This document shows, one piece after another, positions 1-12,661 of a stretch of 64,000 bases of DNA (its first letter is position 1; every line of letters starts with the position of its first letter). Location of the stretch: the NCBI GenBank assembly GCA_964019165.1, contig OZ025271.1:10921775-10985774 (forward strand), given 5' to 3'. Both the position numbers and the translations under genes were made by a program. The stretch comes from Mastigias papua (Eukaryota > Cnidaria > Scyphozoa > Rhizostomeae > Mastigiidae). The notes under the pieces are model-generated. The model made no database searches and had not been told where the DNA came from. It was given only the letters and a program-made list of their open reading frames with translations.

Positions 1-1155
1 CTGTTCGCCTTTATCATGAAAATCAGGTATACTGAGTTTTATTCCATGAGGCTTTGTAAATTCCTCTATCAGAAATCCTCTATCAGCCATCATTAGATCA
101 CCTGGTTGAAGATGCTCCACAATTCCACTGCGTCTTGTTAGTTCTTTGTCACTTATACTCCCCCCATATAACTCTGAGATGAAACATACTGCACCAGTGG
201 GAGATATTCCAATAAGAGCCTTGGCTGTATTGCAGTTTTTGTAGCTGGAGAAAGTAAGCTGCTGTGCAACAGGATTTTTTGGCCTAGGGATTTTGAACTC
301 AGTACAATCAATAATTACTCGAAGGTTTGGGCATTTTGAAGCAATAGATATTGGCATGCTGTTGAGAATTTCTTCCTTGTTGGGCCATATGTTAAGGAGC
401 TTAAATCTTCTGTACATTTTGTGAACCCAATTATGGAAAATGTTTCCAACAGTTGGGAGGCTGACATTGAAGATGTAGGCAAGAAATTGATCTGTGATAC
501 CTAATCTGAGCTTTATTAAAACAAGCAAAAACTGTTCCTCAAGAGCAAGACAATGATGGCTACTTTCCTTAATTTGACCACAAGTTATCAACTTCATGCA
601 AATTGAAAAAATTTCTTTGTCACGACAGCCAGTGAAGTACTTTAATTTTTTGTCATCGTGCAATACCTCTTGAATATTAAAAGATTTATGAGACTGTGTC
701 TGTGTTTCTTTATTGCAACTTTCAGACAGGCAGGAGTTCTCCATACTTTCAGGTCTACTTAAAACATCTGATGAAGGAACTTGTAGGTTTACCAAAGGTG
801 CTGCTGCACTGCATACGTCAGACAAGAGACTTAAGTTTGAAGGGAGCTTACTTTGAATCTCACAGGCATCAGCCAAACACAGCAGTTCTGTAAATTTCTG
901 GGAGTTTTTGTTTTCTCCATAGCTCTTACTGCTTCTGATGTCTCCTGTTTTCGAAACCTTGCTCCTCTGTCCTTTGCCAACAAAATGCTGGCTGCATACC
1001 CTTGTGTGTTCATTAACCGGTATATTCTCCTTATATATAGTCAAACACTGGAGAAGGCACTTTAATGCCTTTGGTTTCTTTAAGGGTAGACGGTGTAACT
1101 TGATTCCTGAACCTTTTTTTGCTCTAAATCCGCAAACGGCACAACTATTAACCAT
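1..1155 (-). CDS. THAP-DDE transposase, 3' end beyond window
   Basis: An uninterrupted 385-codon frame opens at the ATG at 1155 and is still open at base 1, so the C-terminus lies outside the window. Residues 1-66 look like a THAP-type zinc finger: C5-x2-C8, then C54-x2-H57-F58, the family's C2CH spacing, though the usual central Trp is not evident. Residues about 195-255 resemble the helix-turn-helix that precedes DDE_Tnp_4 domains (GITDQFLAYIFNVSLPTVG). The DDE domain follows, with first catalytic Asp at D283 (VIIDCTEFKIPRP) and second at D358 (MMADRGF); the third acidic residue is off the edge. THAP plus DDE_Tnp_4 is typical of ISL2EU/Harbinger-like DNA transposons, which cut and paste DNA in the nucleus. 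No stop or frameshift was seen, so the copy may be young. Family placement is inference; transposase identity is firm. Confidence 0.85.
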   Translation of the reverse strand, partial: MVNSCAVCGFRAKKGSGIKLHRLPLKKPKALKCLLQCLTIYKENIPVNEHTRVCSQHFVGKGQRSKVSKTGDIRSSKSYGENKNSQKFTELLCLADACEIQSKLPSNLSLLSDVCSAAAPLVNLQVPSSDVLSRPESMENSCLSESCNKETQTQSHKSFNIQEVLHDDKKLKYFTGCRDKEIFSICMKLITCGQIKESSHHCLALEEQFLLVLIKLRLGITDQFLAYIFNVSLPTVGNIFHNWVHKMYRRFKLLNIWPNKEEILNSMPISIASKCPNLRVIIDCTEFKIPRPKNPVAQQLTFSSYKNCNTAKALIGISPTGAVCFISELYGGSISDKELTRRSGIVEHLQPGDLMMADRGFLIEEFTKPHGIKLSIPDFHDKGEQ

Positions 1156-1250
1156 GCTTAGGCCTTGTCGAAAAATTTTTTATTCCCACCAAAACTTACT
1201 GACCAATCAGAATCGAGGTGACGTAATGCTTATGTCACGTGTTTTAGAGT
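1..1250 (-). mobile_element. Right-hand part of a THAP-DDE DNA transposon
   Basis: This comprises the transposase frame plus about 95 bp of non-coding 5' sequence. It appears to interrupt or abut repeat R1: R1 sequence resumes at about 1251 (TTGCTCTTTGCTCAATAAGG), while the equivalent copy at 39765 has a further 240 bp of R1 upstream of that point. The other terminus and any target duplication lie outside the window. Confidence 0.6.
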
Positions 1251-2360
<1,110 letters not shown>

Positions 2361-3390
2361 TACAGATGCCTAATAAGAGATCTTTCGTCTGATAACACTT
2401 CTGTAGCTGTGCATCTCATGATTCAAAAGTCGTGCACATGGACATGTTTAAGGGTAGGTCCATCCTCGTACGCAAACAACAATTGCCAAGAAATGTTGCA
2501 CAAAAGGGCGTGGCCATATATATGCTTTCTACTCATCACACGCGTGATATTCCCTTTCTAGCTAATGACATTATGCTATGGAAACGTGGCATTTGTTAAG
2601 TTTAAACTCACTGTATATTACAAATTCCTCTCTTTTCATATGTTCTGCTGATAGCTGAAGACTAGAATTTAGATGAATTGGCTATCATGCAACAATACTT
2701 GAACAACTGAATGCATTTTCATACAGTGGTCTGTCAGTGAGCTATGGTCGTCGCCTTCCAAATAGACCCAGGTGTTCCGTCATCTACAGGTATGCCGTCC
2801 CTTCAGCTAACACCGCATCTTCAATAAAATTTGCTAATTGCTAGGGTAGGCATAAGCCACCACACACTGCAGGGTATTATGACGAGTAACGCCCATTTGG
2901 ACCACGCCTTTTGGTAAAATGTACAATCTACTTTGCAAATAAAAAGTTACACAAACAGCTATATAAATAACAATGGTTGTAAATAACAATGAATTCTACC
3001 TTGCAAGAAATCTCTCACATCCTCAAGCTTCTTAGACTCAAATTTGGACGAATTATAAAAGTGATCATGGAGAAATTTGGGGGAAAAGGTCCCCACTCCC
3101 CTGTGCTTAATGCACTTTGGATGGGAACCTATGTTTAGCCCTCCATAACTACATAATGTGGTAAGATCTGATTGTTACCTATGGGTGGCACCTGATCTCT
3201 AATGCCAATCGGAGTGGCTTTGAAGAAGATTAATGCCAGTAATAAACCTTACTACCGTACTGATGTCATTACTCATGTTACATTTCCCGAATGTGTTCTT
3301 CTTTGTGGACAAGGGAGAAATTCTAAGCTGTATTCCAAAATACAACAAGCAACAAGCAAGAAAATCGAATATTCACGTTAAATTTCTCTT
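2361..3390. other. No gene recognised
   Basis: AT-rich non-coding sequence. I see no frame above about 70 codons, no domain and no paired splice signals. Parts may be old repeat, but I cannot name a family. Confidence 0.5.
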
Positions 3391-3394
3391 ACAC

Positions 3395-3830
3395 AGCACT
3401 GAAAACAAACAACAAGCAAGATTTGGCAGGCAAAATTCCTTTCATTGAATCTGAAGAACATTTTCACATACATCTAGTTCTTTGGCCCACCCCCTATTAC
3501 AACCTTCCATGTTGGTTACAATAAGAGATTTGCTCTTGAATCTCCAGATTTCTTTAAATCCATTAGGTAGGATCCATTTGTAAATAATCGTCTTTTTAAA
3601 CCTTTGAGATATTTTTATCAGCATGGAATTCTAAGCTAATTGCTCTCTGTTCAATACGGTGGGTGTTTACATCCAAAAATCCCGTTTCGATACTTTAAAA
3701 CAATGAGAACTGGAGATATTGCAAACAGCATGATATGGGCGTTATGTAAATATTCAAATGGATATGTATGGACATGTACAAGTAAGATGCCAATTCGTAT
3801 TAATTCCTTACCAAGTGGCATGCTCAAAAT
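3395..3830 (+). repeat. Dispersed repeat R1, copy 2 (5' part)
   Basis: It begins ACTGAAAACAAACAACAAGC and contains the R1 landmarks GTAGGATCCATTTGTAAATA, ATGGAATTCTAAGC and TTGCTCTCTGTTCAATA. It forms an inverted pair with 5210-5575, so 3.4-5.6 kb could fold into a large hairpin with a 1.4 kb loop. No coding frame is supported. Confidence 0.75.
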
Positions 3831-3929
3831 GCTCAAAATGTGATTCTCAGCATACATTTACGTCTAGAACATGTTTATGCTATCCCACATATCTGTATTA
3901 CTAACGTTAGAAGTGACATATAAGTGACC

Positions 3930-4262
3930 TTGAGGTGAAATGTGTTATTAAGAATATTGAGAATTTTACGGTACTTGCTGGATATCCATGGGCGCAGGTT
4001 GCAACCTTATATTCAGCAAATGCTTCAGTGTGTCAAAAACTATTTACGTAGACCTAGAACTAGTCACCAGACTCCATGTATTGAGTCAGCTAATAGTTTC
4101 CGTTTATTTTGTTGTAGTAGTTTGTTGGTCAATTTCATTCGTAACGATAGGACGTTAGTTTGTATATAGTGTTATTACGTTATGTATATATTTGAGGCAT
4201 GATAACTCGTTTTCTTGTGTACGACCTACACACAGTGAAATAAACATTGAAATTGATTTAAC
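3930..4262 (+). mobile_element. Possible non-LTR retroelement 3' end
   Basis: The stretch ends with AATAAA (4239-4244) followed by ACATTGAAATTGATT, a tail often seen in CR1/L2-like LINEs of invertebrates. The 75-codon frame before it is not recognisable. This could instead be a host 3' UTR; the call rests on the tail only. Confidence 0.25.
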
Positions 4263-5209
4263 TAATATACTACATACAATTATAGTACCTCTTTATGCTT
4301 AGGTAGTTTACAATTGAATGAAACAAAAATAGTAATAATAGGAATAACACGCCGCAAGACGTATAACATAAGTAGGTAAATAAGACTTTGGATTGCTCTA
4401 ATCTTTCTTCATTTACAAAACACATATGTTGATCGTATAGCAATGCAAGCTAACTTCCCTATGATATAGTCTATGTATTTGTCATCAAAACCGGTCTCTT
4501 TATACATGATAAGAAAGTTATTTGATTGAAGAGAGGCACCTAATGTGCTAAGAGACAGAATGATAAACTTATCACTGTCAAACTGATGTTGTTGGAGCTT
4601 GACTACACCTTCATACCTATTGGTCAAAGGAATTATTCAAAGCCAGCAGAAAATTCGAGAATGTAGAGGGATTTGCTAGAAGCAGTGAGAAGAAGATCAG
4701 GACAAAGAGAATCTCCAGAACTTACTGTGGGGTAGTAAAGCCAGGGTGATATACAGGAAGAACTGATTCTGTGACTGACTTAAAGTAGTTTTCAATAAAT
4801 TGACGCATTGTGTTTTGCCGTTAAGTGAAGTCGCAATCATTAACTTATGCTGTGCATACAACTACAACGAAAAGAAGAGTCTGGCTGCAGAGAAAGGGAA
4901 CAATCGATGTAGGAGAAATTCCCATATTCATTATGGCCGATACTTTCCTGTTTGTTGTGGGGGGGAGGGGTTGGGAAAGAGACCACTGGAGCCTATGGTG
5001 AACACCGTGGAATAATTTCGGATAAAACGTCTTTCAGGTCAACATGTGGGCCCGAATACACAAGAGTTGTGTAGAGTAAAAAATCACGTCAAGGCAACTT
5101 ATGTGTCATTTTTCTATCGTTGGTACTATAGACAAATGCCATAGCATATATATGTTCACGATGTACCAGTGTATTTAGAGTTAGCCTCCGAATACTAGGT
5201 AGCAAAGGC
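4263..5209. other. No gene recognised
   Basis: AT-rich sequence between the LINE-like tail and the inverted R1 copy. It holds no domain, no splice-flanked frame and no clear repeat apart from a short G-run at 4959-4970. Confidence 0.5.
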
Positions 5210-5575
5210 TTAATACGAATTGGCATCTTACTAGTACGTGTCCATACATATCCATTTGAATATTTACAAACGCCCACATCATGTTGTTTGCAATATCTCC
5301 ACTTCTTATTGTTTTAAGTGTCGAAACGGGATTTTTGGATGCAAACACCCACCGTATTGAATAGAGAGCAATTAGCTGAGAATTCCATGCTGATAGAATA
5401 ATCTATTTATTTGAAAAGGATGGTTATTTACCACTGGGCCCAACGTGATGGCTTTATGGAAATCAGAAGATTCAAGAGCAAGTCTCTTATCGTAGCCAAT
5501 AAAGCATGGTATAATAGGGGATGGGACCACTGAATTGGAGGAGATAATTGTATTGAAGCTCATGTTTTCCTGTTT
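5210..5575 (-). repeat. Dispersed repeat R1, copy 3, inverted
   Basis: The reverse complement of this block matches 3395-3830: GATGCCAATTCGTATTAA, CATATCCATTTGAATATT read inversely, then the ATGGAATTCT and TTGCTCTCT landmarks, with about 85% visual identity. It shows the family inserts in both orientations. Confidence 0.75.
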
Positions 5576-6317
5576 CTTGCTTACTGTATCCTATGAGGTT
5601 TGCTGTGCCTGCTGCTGGTCTGCTGTTTTTAGAAATGTTTGGTAGACGCTTTCTACATTGCCAGATTGTCTTTATTAAACATGAACATGTAGACCTCAAG
5701 CATTACTCAAAGAATTATATTGATATCAGCTCTGAATCTGACTGTTATGTTGTCGAAACAAATCTAGTGTATACACGGATCTTAAAGGGCCTTTTAATTG
5801 CCATACCCTATTACTTCCCTGTCTAGAATCGGCCCTAGGTAGTCTCAAAAAATTTTTCTCAAAGCAAACTCTTTGACTACCATTACGCCTAGTTTTATTC
5901 CCCGTACAGAACCCTCATCTCCCCAATTAAAAACCACAGTGCAGCACCGGTTTTATCATTGATTTGTGGTGATTTTTATTAAATGTACAATAGGCATATG
6001 ACAGACACCTGTGAAGTATGAATAAGGCCAAGTTATCGAGTAGCCTATTAACTAAAAGGAGCTGGTTATGATATTTCCATACCCCTACCATATTTGGAGA
6101 TATGTATCGTACGATCTAATGACATCTTTGTGTAGATTTGTAAAGCAGGTACCCTCCTTCAAGTTTCGATCATTTTTTCACTTATACGCCCTTTTCGTTA
6201 CTTTTGATCATTTGCTGCTTGAGGTCATTCACTGCCAAGTCATCCATCGACTTTTGGAAAGAGATTTAAAGGTTTGTTCACCGTTGATTCACAATTAAAG
6301 GTATATTTCCATACGAC
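5576..6317. other. No gene recognised
   Basis: Short frames on both strands show no recognisable domain. A polypyrimidine-rich stretch occurs but has no matching exon. Confidence 0.5.
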
Positions 6318-6868
6318 TGCATTTTCCACTCGAGCGCGAAATGCTCTCGAGCTTGGTTGCTCTCGCAAGAGCATTGATGATTCCCCATCAGTGGTATTGC
6401 CCTTGGACAACATTGCTTCGTTGTTCAAATGACTGAGTAGGAATACTGGGAGCTATTACCCTTTCTTCATGTGTATGATGTAAATTTGCTTTGGTCTTTG
6501 AATCATACGTAAGTTGGAAATTAAGATCACCCTTTCTTTAGAAGGAACACTCTAAGTTTATTCTATTTCTAGGAACTTTTTGGCACGTTATTTTCTCATT
6601 ATACAGTGAATTAAATCTGGTACTGACCCCCTAGCCATATACTGTTCATGTAAGTGATAGCAGTCATGATGTTTGATGACTAAATTTTCGTGACATCTGG
6701 TTGGATGTCAAGGTCGAGAGAAAAGCTCGCGAGCAAAAGTGGAATGAGTTCAACTTCTCCGCCTGAGCTCGAGAGGATAGAGATCGCCAGGTTCAGCGGC
6801 AATTTGATAGTATTGCGCATGCGACTACAAGAAGCTCGAGAGCATTTTGCGCTCGAGTGGAAAATGCA
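6318..6868. mobile_element. MITE with 38-bp terminal inverted repeats
   Basis: The left end TGCATTTTCCACTCGAGCGC (6318 on) is repeated in inverse at the right end (to 6868); about 38 bp match with one or two differences, continuing through ATGCTCTCGAGCTT. The element is 551 bp long with no intact frame; the inner sequence is rich in GCTCGAG/CTCGCGAG words. No target duplication is visible, so the family is unassigned. Confidence 0.75.
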
Positions 6869-7789
6869 GGTTAATCGCAATAGGGCGTGGATGTTTGGGT
6901 CAGGGCTGCCCAAAAATTTAGGGACTTTAATTTCGGGACATAAGTGTAAATAATGATTGACGTTTTGTTGTCGCAAAACTAGTGTTGTTGATTTTAGAGC
7001 AATTGATTACTAATTGAGATTGAGATGACAGAGAGGGTTGCGATCGCAAAGCCCGAAATACACGGTCCTTTATATCTCCATTTCCACCTAGTGAATGTCA
7101 AAAACACTAGAAAATAAGATTATCTTTGACACATTCCTTGTCATCATGTTCTCACTTTTCCCTTTTTAAAAAGACGGACATGTTCAAACTTAAGGCGAAA
7201 TCAGATAGGTTTTTTCTATTGTGCTTTTGACAGGTGACAACTTTTGTTCTGCCTGTCTCGCGTTACGTAACAATGTGTAGCTTCGTAGAACCAGGCCAAA
7301 AGCACCTAAAAGCATTACCCAAATAGACAGAAACTCTCTTGTTTATGCCTTTTTATGTTGAACAAATATTGCCACCGAGGTCAAAGAGCTGGGAACTTGC
7401 TCTATAATAAAAACAGAGCGGCCTACTTACGGGTAACAGTCGATAATAGGGTATTCGTGATCTCTGTAATTGGGACATAAAACATTGAATACTCAGATGA
7501 TGTGGATATAAAATTCTAAGAAGTAAGTTTACGTTCAGGAGTTCTATACGAAGCCATGATGGTAAAGTATAGTAATCTACATTTTGTGCCAGGAAGAATT
7601 TAAATGATCATGTCTACTGATATGTAAGACGTATGTAACAATAAGTAAGTATATCAAGTCATCACGATGTCACTAAGGTCTCAGGTATTGGCCTGAGTTA
7701 TACTTTACTTCTATGCTCTAGGTATAATGTCTCATAGGAGTATTTTTTATGGGTTTTCACTGGTCATAGCAATTCATTTGCTCGAAGGG
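6869..7789. other. No gene recognised
   Basis: Non-coding AT-rich sequence. No long frame, domain, paired splice sites or clear repeat was found. Confidence 0.5.
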
Positions 7790-8135
7790 GGGAACGTAGC
7801 GGCACCTCAATCTGCACATGGTATAGAAGTGATGGGTGTAATCTCATCAACGTTTGACTTTGCGATGCTTTAAACACAAGAAAGAGTCCTTTGTATTCAA
7901 GTAAGCTCTACAAAACTGCATAGGACACAACGTGGGTCTATTGAACTGGCTAATTTGAATGACAGTGAAATTTTGTCCATGGGCGAAGGGGGGCTGTCAG
8001 CTTCAAGAACGCTGCAAACGGACTAATCGAATCACTAAACTGTTAACCGAATGAGTAGCTATTTAGCCGCATTGAGTGGCAATTGTTTTCCATAAAATCG
8101 ATCGTTTTCCTGAAGAAACCGAGTAATGAATTAGA
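7790..8135 (-). repeat. Dispersed repeat R1, copy 4, inverted fragment
   Basis: The reverse complement aligns with the 3' part of copy 1 (about 1935-2250). Matches include ATCTCATCAACGTTTGACTT versus ATCTCATCAACGCTTGATTT, and the CCATGGGCGAAGG and AATGAGTAGCTAT words. It is more diverged than the copies at 1251 and 40006. Confidence 0.65.
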
Positions 8136-8449
8136 AAATGTAGGGTCTAGTGAACAACACACTTCTGTTAAACAGTTTTTCAGACCACAGTTGGTAACAT
8201 TTTGTATTAAAAGTGAGCGTAGTTGGGAATTCACAGCTGGAATGAACACTTGAGCTGTTTTGTCGTTGTTTTTGTTGAGAGATAAGTAAGGACTCAACAG
8301 GTGGGATAAGGGTTGCCAGGATTGTCGATCTCCATTTTGTGTGCGCTGAAACAGTGCAAGACTGCTCAATCAATTATGGTAAACGCATGCGCATTAATGA
8401 AACGTGGCAATAAATAATTGCAGGATGTATCAAGATTTTGTAGATAAAT
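8136..8449. other. No gene recognised
   Basis: Frames of 80-108 codons on the minus strand are not recognisable and lack a supporting context. Nothing else was seen. Confidence 0.45.
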
Positions 8450-9482
8450 GACAGAATGAAGGTTTAATTTTTTCTCGCTTATACGACACCATCCTAGTTA
8501 AGTACGATTTTCATATAGGTACACATGGGAATAGTACTGGATTTGTAAAACAGGAACCCAATTGGGTACATACAAATCTTATTCCTGAATAAAATGCTGT
8601 ATACCTGCAACGAATTATACAATATTTTAAGCTTTTTGGAGAAAGCGATCAAAAATGTGTACTCCTCTTATGTTGTCTAATATTGAAAGTCCAAGTCCTA
8701 ATTTCTTTGCAATTTTCTGTGATTTTTTAATGTGACTTCAAAATCAGTAGATCGCAAAGACAGTAGTATTTCTGGCAATTTATCGATTGGCTTCGTTCTC
8801 CAAAATTACACCAATTGATAATTCACATTTCTCTCTGATATGGATTGTTGAATAGTCTAAAATTTTCTGCCTCGATTGCATTGCATACCCAGTGGAGATA
8901 TGTTTTTCTGGTACCTTCACTAGCTAGACTATTGTGAATTTCGTCCGTTCAATGTCAATCTAAATTTGATTCTAGGCATGGAATTAACTGCTGAAAGAAA
9001 TAATTTTGTGAAGCTTTCATACATCATTGTGGACATTGTTGCAGATCATTTGAGAACATTGTTTAAAAGGAGATGGAATGAAAAGCATGAGATGTGGAGA
9101 AGTGATAGCAATAGTGGGAATAAACTATGGGAATCATTAGGAGAAGGTTTCAGAAAAAGCAACAAAAGTTACATGACAAAGATCCAGAATGGAAATGAAC
9201 AGCTATGGGACACAACAACATTATGTAAGATATTTCTTTACTCTGATCTCAAGTTTGAACAAAGCAGCTCTGAGTATAAAGAGATTGAAAAAATCAGAGA
9301 AATCAGAAATGAATTCTATGCCAATCGCGAGAGCATGGCATGCTCAGATGATGACTTTAAATGTCAAGTAGCAAAGATCAAAAGTGCAGTAAAGATTCTG
9401 TTAGGAAAGGATGCTGAGTGTAAGATCAGTGCTATTGAAAAGTCACCAATTACCCAGAAGAGGATTGAACAAAGTGATATTG
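8450..9482 (+). repeat. Segmental duplicate of the NLR HEPN exon 2 region
   Basis: About 1 kb, including 500 bp of intron and a whole HEPN exon, matches the inverse of 36624-37655. Shared words include ACCCAATTGGGTACATACAA, ATTCCTGAATAAAATGCTG and ATTTCTTTGCAATTTTCTGT. Intron sequence is included, so it is a DNA-level duplication, not a retrocopy. It lies in inverted orientation about 27 kb from the source or sister copy. Confidence 0.85.
8976..9482 (+). CDS. Orphan DZIP3-type HEPN domain exon
   Basis: This 507-bp exon is flanked by an acceptor (GATTCTAG) and a donor (GTAAGAG), both phase 1, so it is a symmetrical 1-1 module with no internal stop. It encodes about 169 residues of a DZIP3/hRUL138-like HEPN domain, an all-helical fold used as an RNase or interaction module before NACHT domains. 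It is roughly 70% identical by eye to exon 2 at 36624-37136, with a two-residue gap. The RNase-type motif reads RNEFYAN, where the sister copy reads RNEFFAH: the His is replaced by Asn. The ATG at 8978 lies where the sister has ATT, so it is probably not a real start. No NACHT or other partner exon is visible on this strand nearby, so it may be an unused duplicate exon or part of a gene with very long introns. Confidence 0.65.
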
Positions 9483-9721
9483 GTAAGAGATTGTTGATTA
9501 TTTTCTTGTTATATGGATATAATGAGTGTGAAGCAATTTTTAATAGGTTTATTGAACACTTAAAGATCAAGTCCAAGTCATAGGCTTCTTAACTTAATCG
9601 ATCAAGTCATAAACACTAGACCGTAATAGCATAGATACCTGTTTTGAAAATGTTCATTGAATTTTCTTATAGAGTGCTGTTTCCTTAGGATGTATTCGAA
9701 TGTATTTGTCCGTTATTTCCA

Positions 9722-10625
9722 AGGGCCTGTTATATGAGGTGGGCTTGCTCACCTAAATGGGCTTGCCCACTTAGGTAAGATCAATCCCATCGGGGTTTAC
9801 ATGAAATGAGTTCCATCCCACTCAATTGGGGCAGCCTATTCTGTGTGTTTTGAAACCAAGATTTTTCAATGTTTTGGCGCGAACTCGTCAAGACAAACCG
9901 TAAATTTTAGTAAACACATCGAACTTCACAAAAATGTCCCACGAGTCCTTTTTGATTCCCTTGCTGATTACAAAGTTGTCACGAATCCTTGCATTTTGCA
10001 TTGAGATGGAGCAGTTGATCAATGCCAATACATAGGTGAAGAACTGGTTAGGCGCAAGAAGTATTTCCACAAGCGTGGAACGGTAATTTCCAGTCCACTC
10101 AAGTGAGCCAGCCCAACTGACCGCGTTTACATGGATAATCTGCATCCCACCTGACGCGGATCCCCCCTGGCATTTCTCACGGATCTCCCCCAAGTGGGCT
10201 TGCCTACTGCTCATGTAAACGTAGAGATGGAAAATCACCTGCAAAAGTCTTGGAACATCTTTATTACTCTTTGACTCATAGAGCAGACTTCCCTTCTCCC
10301 CCCTCAGAAGAGTGTTGAATTAATCAGGGATTACTCGCAGCAGACACACCAGTTTGCTCTGAGATAGCTCTCTGGCAACTAAGCTACTACCTTAACACTG
10401 TTTTAAGATGGGGATTGGATCAATAGCTGTCAAAATTGACCAAAAATCTACAATTGGCAAATAAACTTCATTATTCAATAGGAAGTGACTTGGATTTGAC
10501 TTTTGGAAGTGGTTGGATTTGTAGATAATCATTTAAGAGCACGCAGATCTCACTGAAGCGATCCAGTTCACCTAGGCGGGCCAGTTCACCTACGTGGGCC
10601 AGTCCACCTCATGCAAACAGGCCCT
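9722..10625. mobile_element. Fold-back MITE with GGGCTTGCC/GGGCCAG words
   Basis: The 904-bp element starts AGGGCCTGTTATATGAGGTG and ends with the inverse of AGGGCCTGTTTGCATGAGGT; the inverted repeats extend about 55 bp. Within both arms short words (TGGGCTTGCCCACTTAGG; GGGCCAGTTCACCTA) recur in tandem. CGTTTACAT-type words occur at 9795, 10125 and (inverse) 10207. There is no transposase frame. Family unknown. Confidence 0.75.
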
Positions 10626-10655
10626 AAATGAAAATCAAAACCATTCGAACTCGTA

Positions 10656-11368
10656 AGTGCCTAGTTGCCGGGGAGTCGGAATTAACGGGGGAGTTGGAAT
10701 TGTTTGGAAAATTCAACTAATGGGGGGTTGGAATTAGCGGGGGGGTTGGAATGGATCTTAAAAAAGGACCCTACGCTCGTTTGCTTTCTCCACTTAAGGA
10801 GCAAATTCCCTTAGTAACTATGGCTTCAATATTTCAGTGAAATAAGTAACTAATAATGGAAAATCAGTTTGAACTATGTCAATAGAACAATTATGCAGCT
10901 ATCAAAGTGTAATATAAATGTCCAATATCCTGTAGTGTAAACCTTTTGGTTTTGGCATCGTATCGAGTCTTCCTCAAACATTCCACTTCAGCAATGTATT
11001 CTTTCCTTAAATGTTTCAACGCATTCACCGAGCTTCTGCTTCTCTGCCAATGTGTATTTCTCCAACTGACGAACAAAGTTTCTTCTGCTAGACTCGTTGT
11101 TGTCTTTCATCATGTATTAGAATAGTTGCATCGCATGGACTGTCATATGCTCTGATCATATGTACTAAATGGTTTTAGAACACGTCGAACTGACTGATAT
11201 TTGTAGTGCTTTCCATTTAGCAAGGACGATTATTGTTAAAAATTGTAATAGTCAAGTGACAAGGCAAATATGTTAAAAATAACTGCCGGGGGGGTTCTAA
11301 CAAGAGCAAGGGGGTTGGAAAACTTGTCAAAAATTAATTAGCGGGGAGGACGGCAATTAGGCGCTTAA
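10656..11368. mobile_element. G-rich element with a decayed ORF
   Basis: The left end (GTGCCTAGTTGCCG) and right end (inverse of GCGCCTAATTGCCG) form a short inverted repeat. Near both ends the plus strand carries runs such as GGGGGGTTGGAATTAGCGG. A minus-strand reading frame from about 11110 to 10891 is broken by a frameshift; I do not recognise the peptide (TLQDIGHLYYTLIAA at its end). Autonomous family unknown. Confidence 0.45.
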
Positions 11369-12258
11369 GATTACTTACAATCGCCCTCAACTGCGGGGCT
11401 GTTTCCACCGGTGGGAATATCTTATTCACTCTGATGAGTGCCGGGGGCACTCATTTACTTTTTGGGCTCAGATAGGGGGCTTTCATAAGAGAAGGGCACT
11501 TATTAGATAGTGTTCTCGTCAAAATAAGCGTCTGCTGATTAGTTGTTCCAAAAATTTATGAATACCAAAACATAACAATATCGGTAACATGCATATTTAA
11601 CATCTTTTGTAGGTACTGGGCCAGTTGCATAGACATGCTATGGGGCAACCTGCTATCGGAAGAATTTCTTTTCCATCCTGTTGTCACTATCATTGTAGAT
11701 ATATGTTTGCCTTAGTACTACTCTGGTTTGTCAACTTTATCCTAGAAGATGCTTTAGAGAGTAAAATTTAATCATTTTTCCTTGCGGTCGGAATTCTTTG
11801 CCATATGTATTTATGGGTCGTTCATCAGGCATTCTTTGCCCTACAAGTATTCCTGGATCATTTCGTCATTTTTCTGAACATTATTCCTAATTTAATATTG
11901 CTGAGGAACTTTGGCAATTTATTGATTATTACGCTTTTTGTGCTCAGCATTTATATCACCTGCTTTTAAAACTATAAATATTTATATATCTAATGTTATT
12001 TTATTGTCACTACTGTTTTATGTATACAGCTTTGAAGGTCTGAAAAAGCAGTAACGTTTCATAATACACCTCTGTGTTGATTTTCATAGATTCTATGATG
12101 CGTTCAATGGCAATAGGTTAGAAGAACAGGAATAAACTCTCTTATTATTCTTACTTGATAATTCCTCCTCAAATTCCCATTTCCAAAATCTTTAATTTGT
12201 GAGTACTTTAAATGCTTTTGGAAACTTCACATTACGGCATATTGGTCCGTTCACACTG
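11369..12258. other. No gene recognised
   Basis: Non-coding. Two small hairpins are visible, TTCCACCGGTGGAA-like at about 11403 and GAGTGCCGGGGGCACTC at about 11436, probably remnants of transposon ends. The rest is featureless AT-rich sequence. Confidence 0.5.
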
Positions 12259-12282
12259 CTCCGTTTTTGTACAAAAACGGAG
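12259..12282. repeat. Perfect 24-bp palindrome
   Basis: The half-site CTCCGTTTTTGT is followed directly by its exact reverse complement. It is preceded by CCGTTCACACTG, resembling the CGTTTACAC words of nearby fold-back elements, so it may be the core of a degenerated one. Confidence 0.8.
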
Positions 12283-12661
12283 AGAAAAGTTCCTTTTTTG
12301 TGAGACTATGGCAGATCACAGAACTATGGCTGAAGCAAAAGCAACATGGCAGAAACTTTGCAAATAATTAAATTCTGAGAATTCAATTAGGCAGATTGAT
12401 GCTTATATGGGAATTAATGACCATAGTAACTCACTTTGAGATAAGGAGAACATATATAGCTAAGATGAGCACCTAGGATCCTGATTAATGCCAAAACCCC
12501 ATTCTCTTCCCAAGTAGCAACTATATCAATGTTTGTTGGCATCAACCATATTTAAATCATAGGTGCAGTACAGAAATTTGATAAGTATCGAATGAAATCA
12601 TCCGTTGTGTTGAAATTTACTTGGCAATTCTATTGCCAAGCATGTGTAGAGGAAAAACTAA

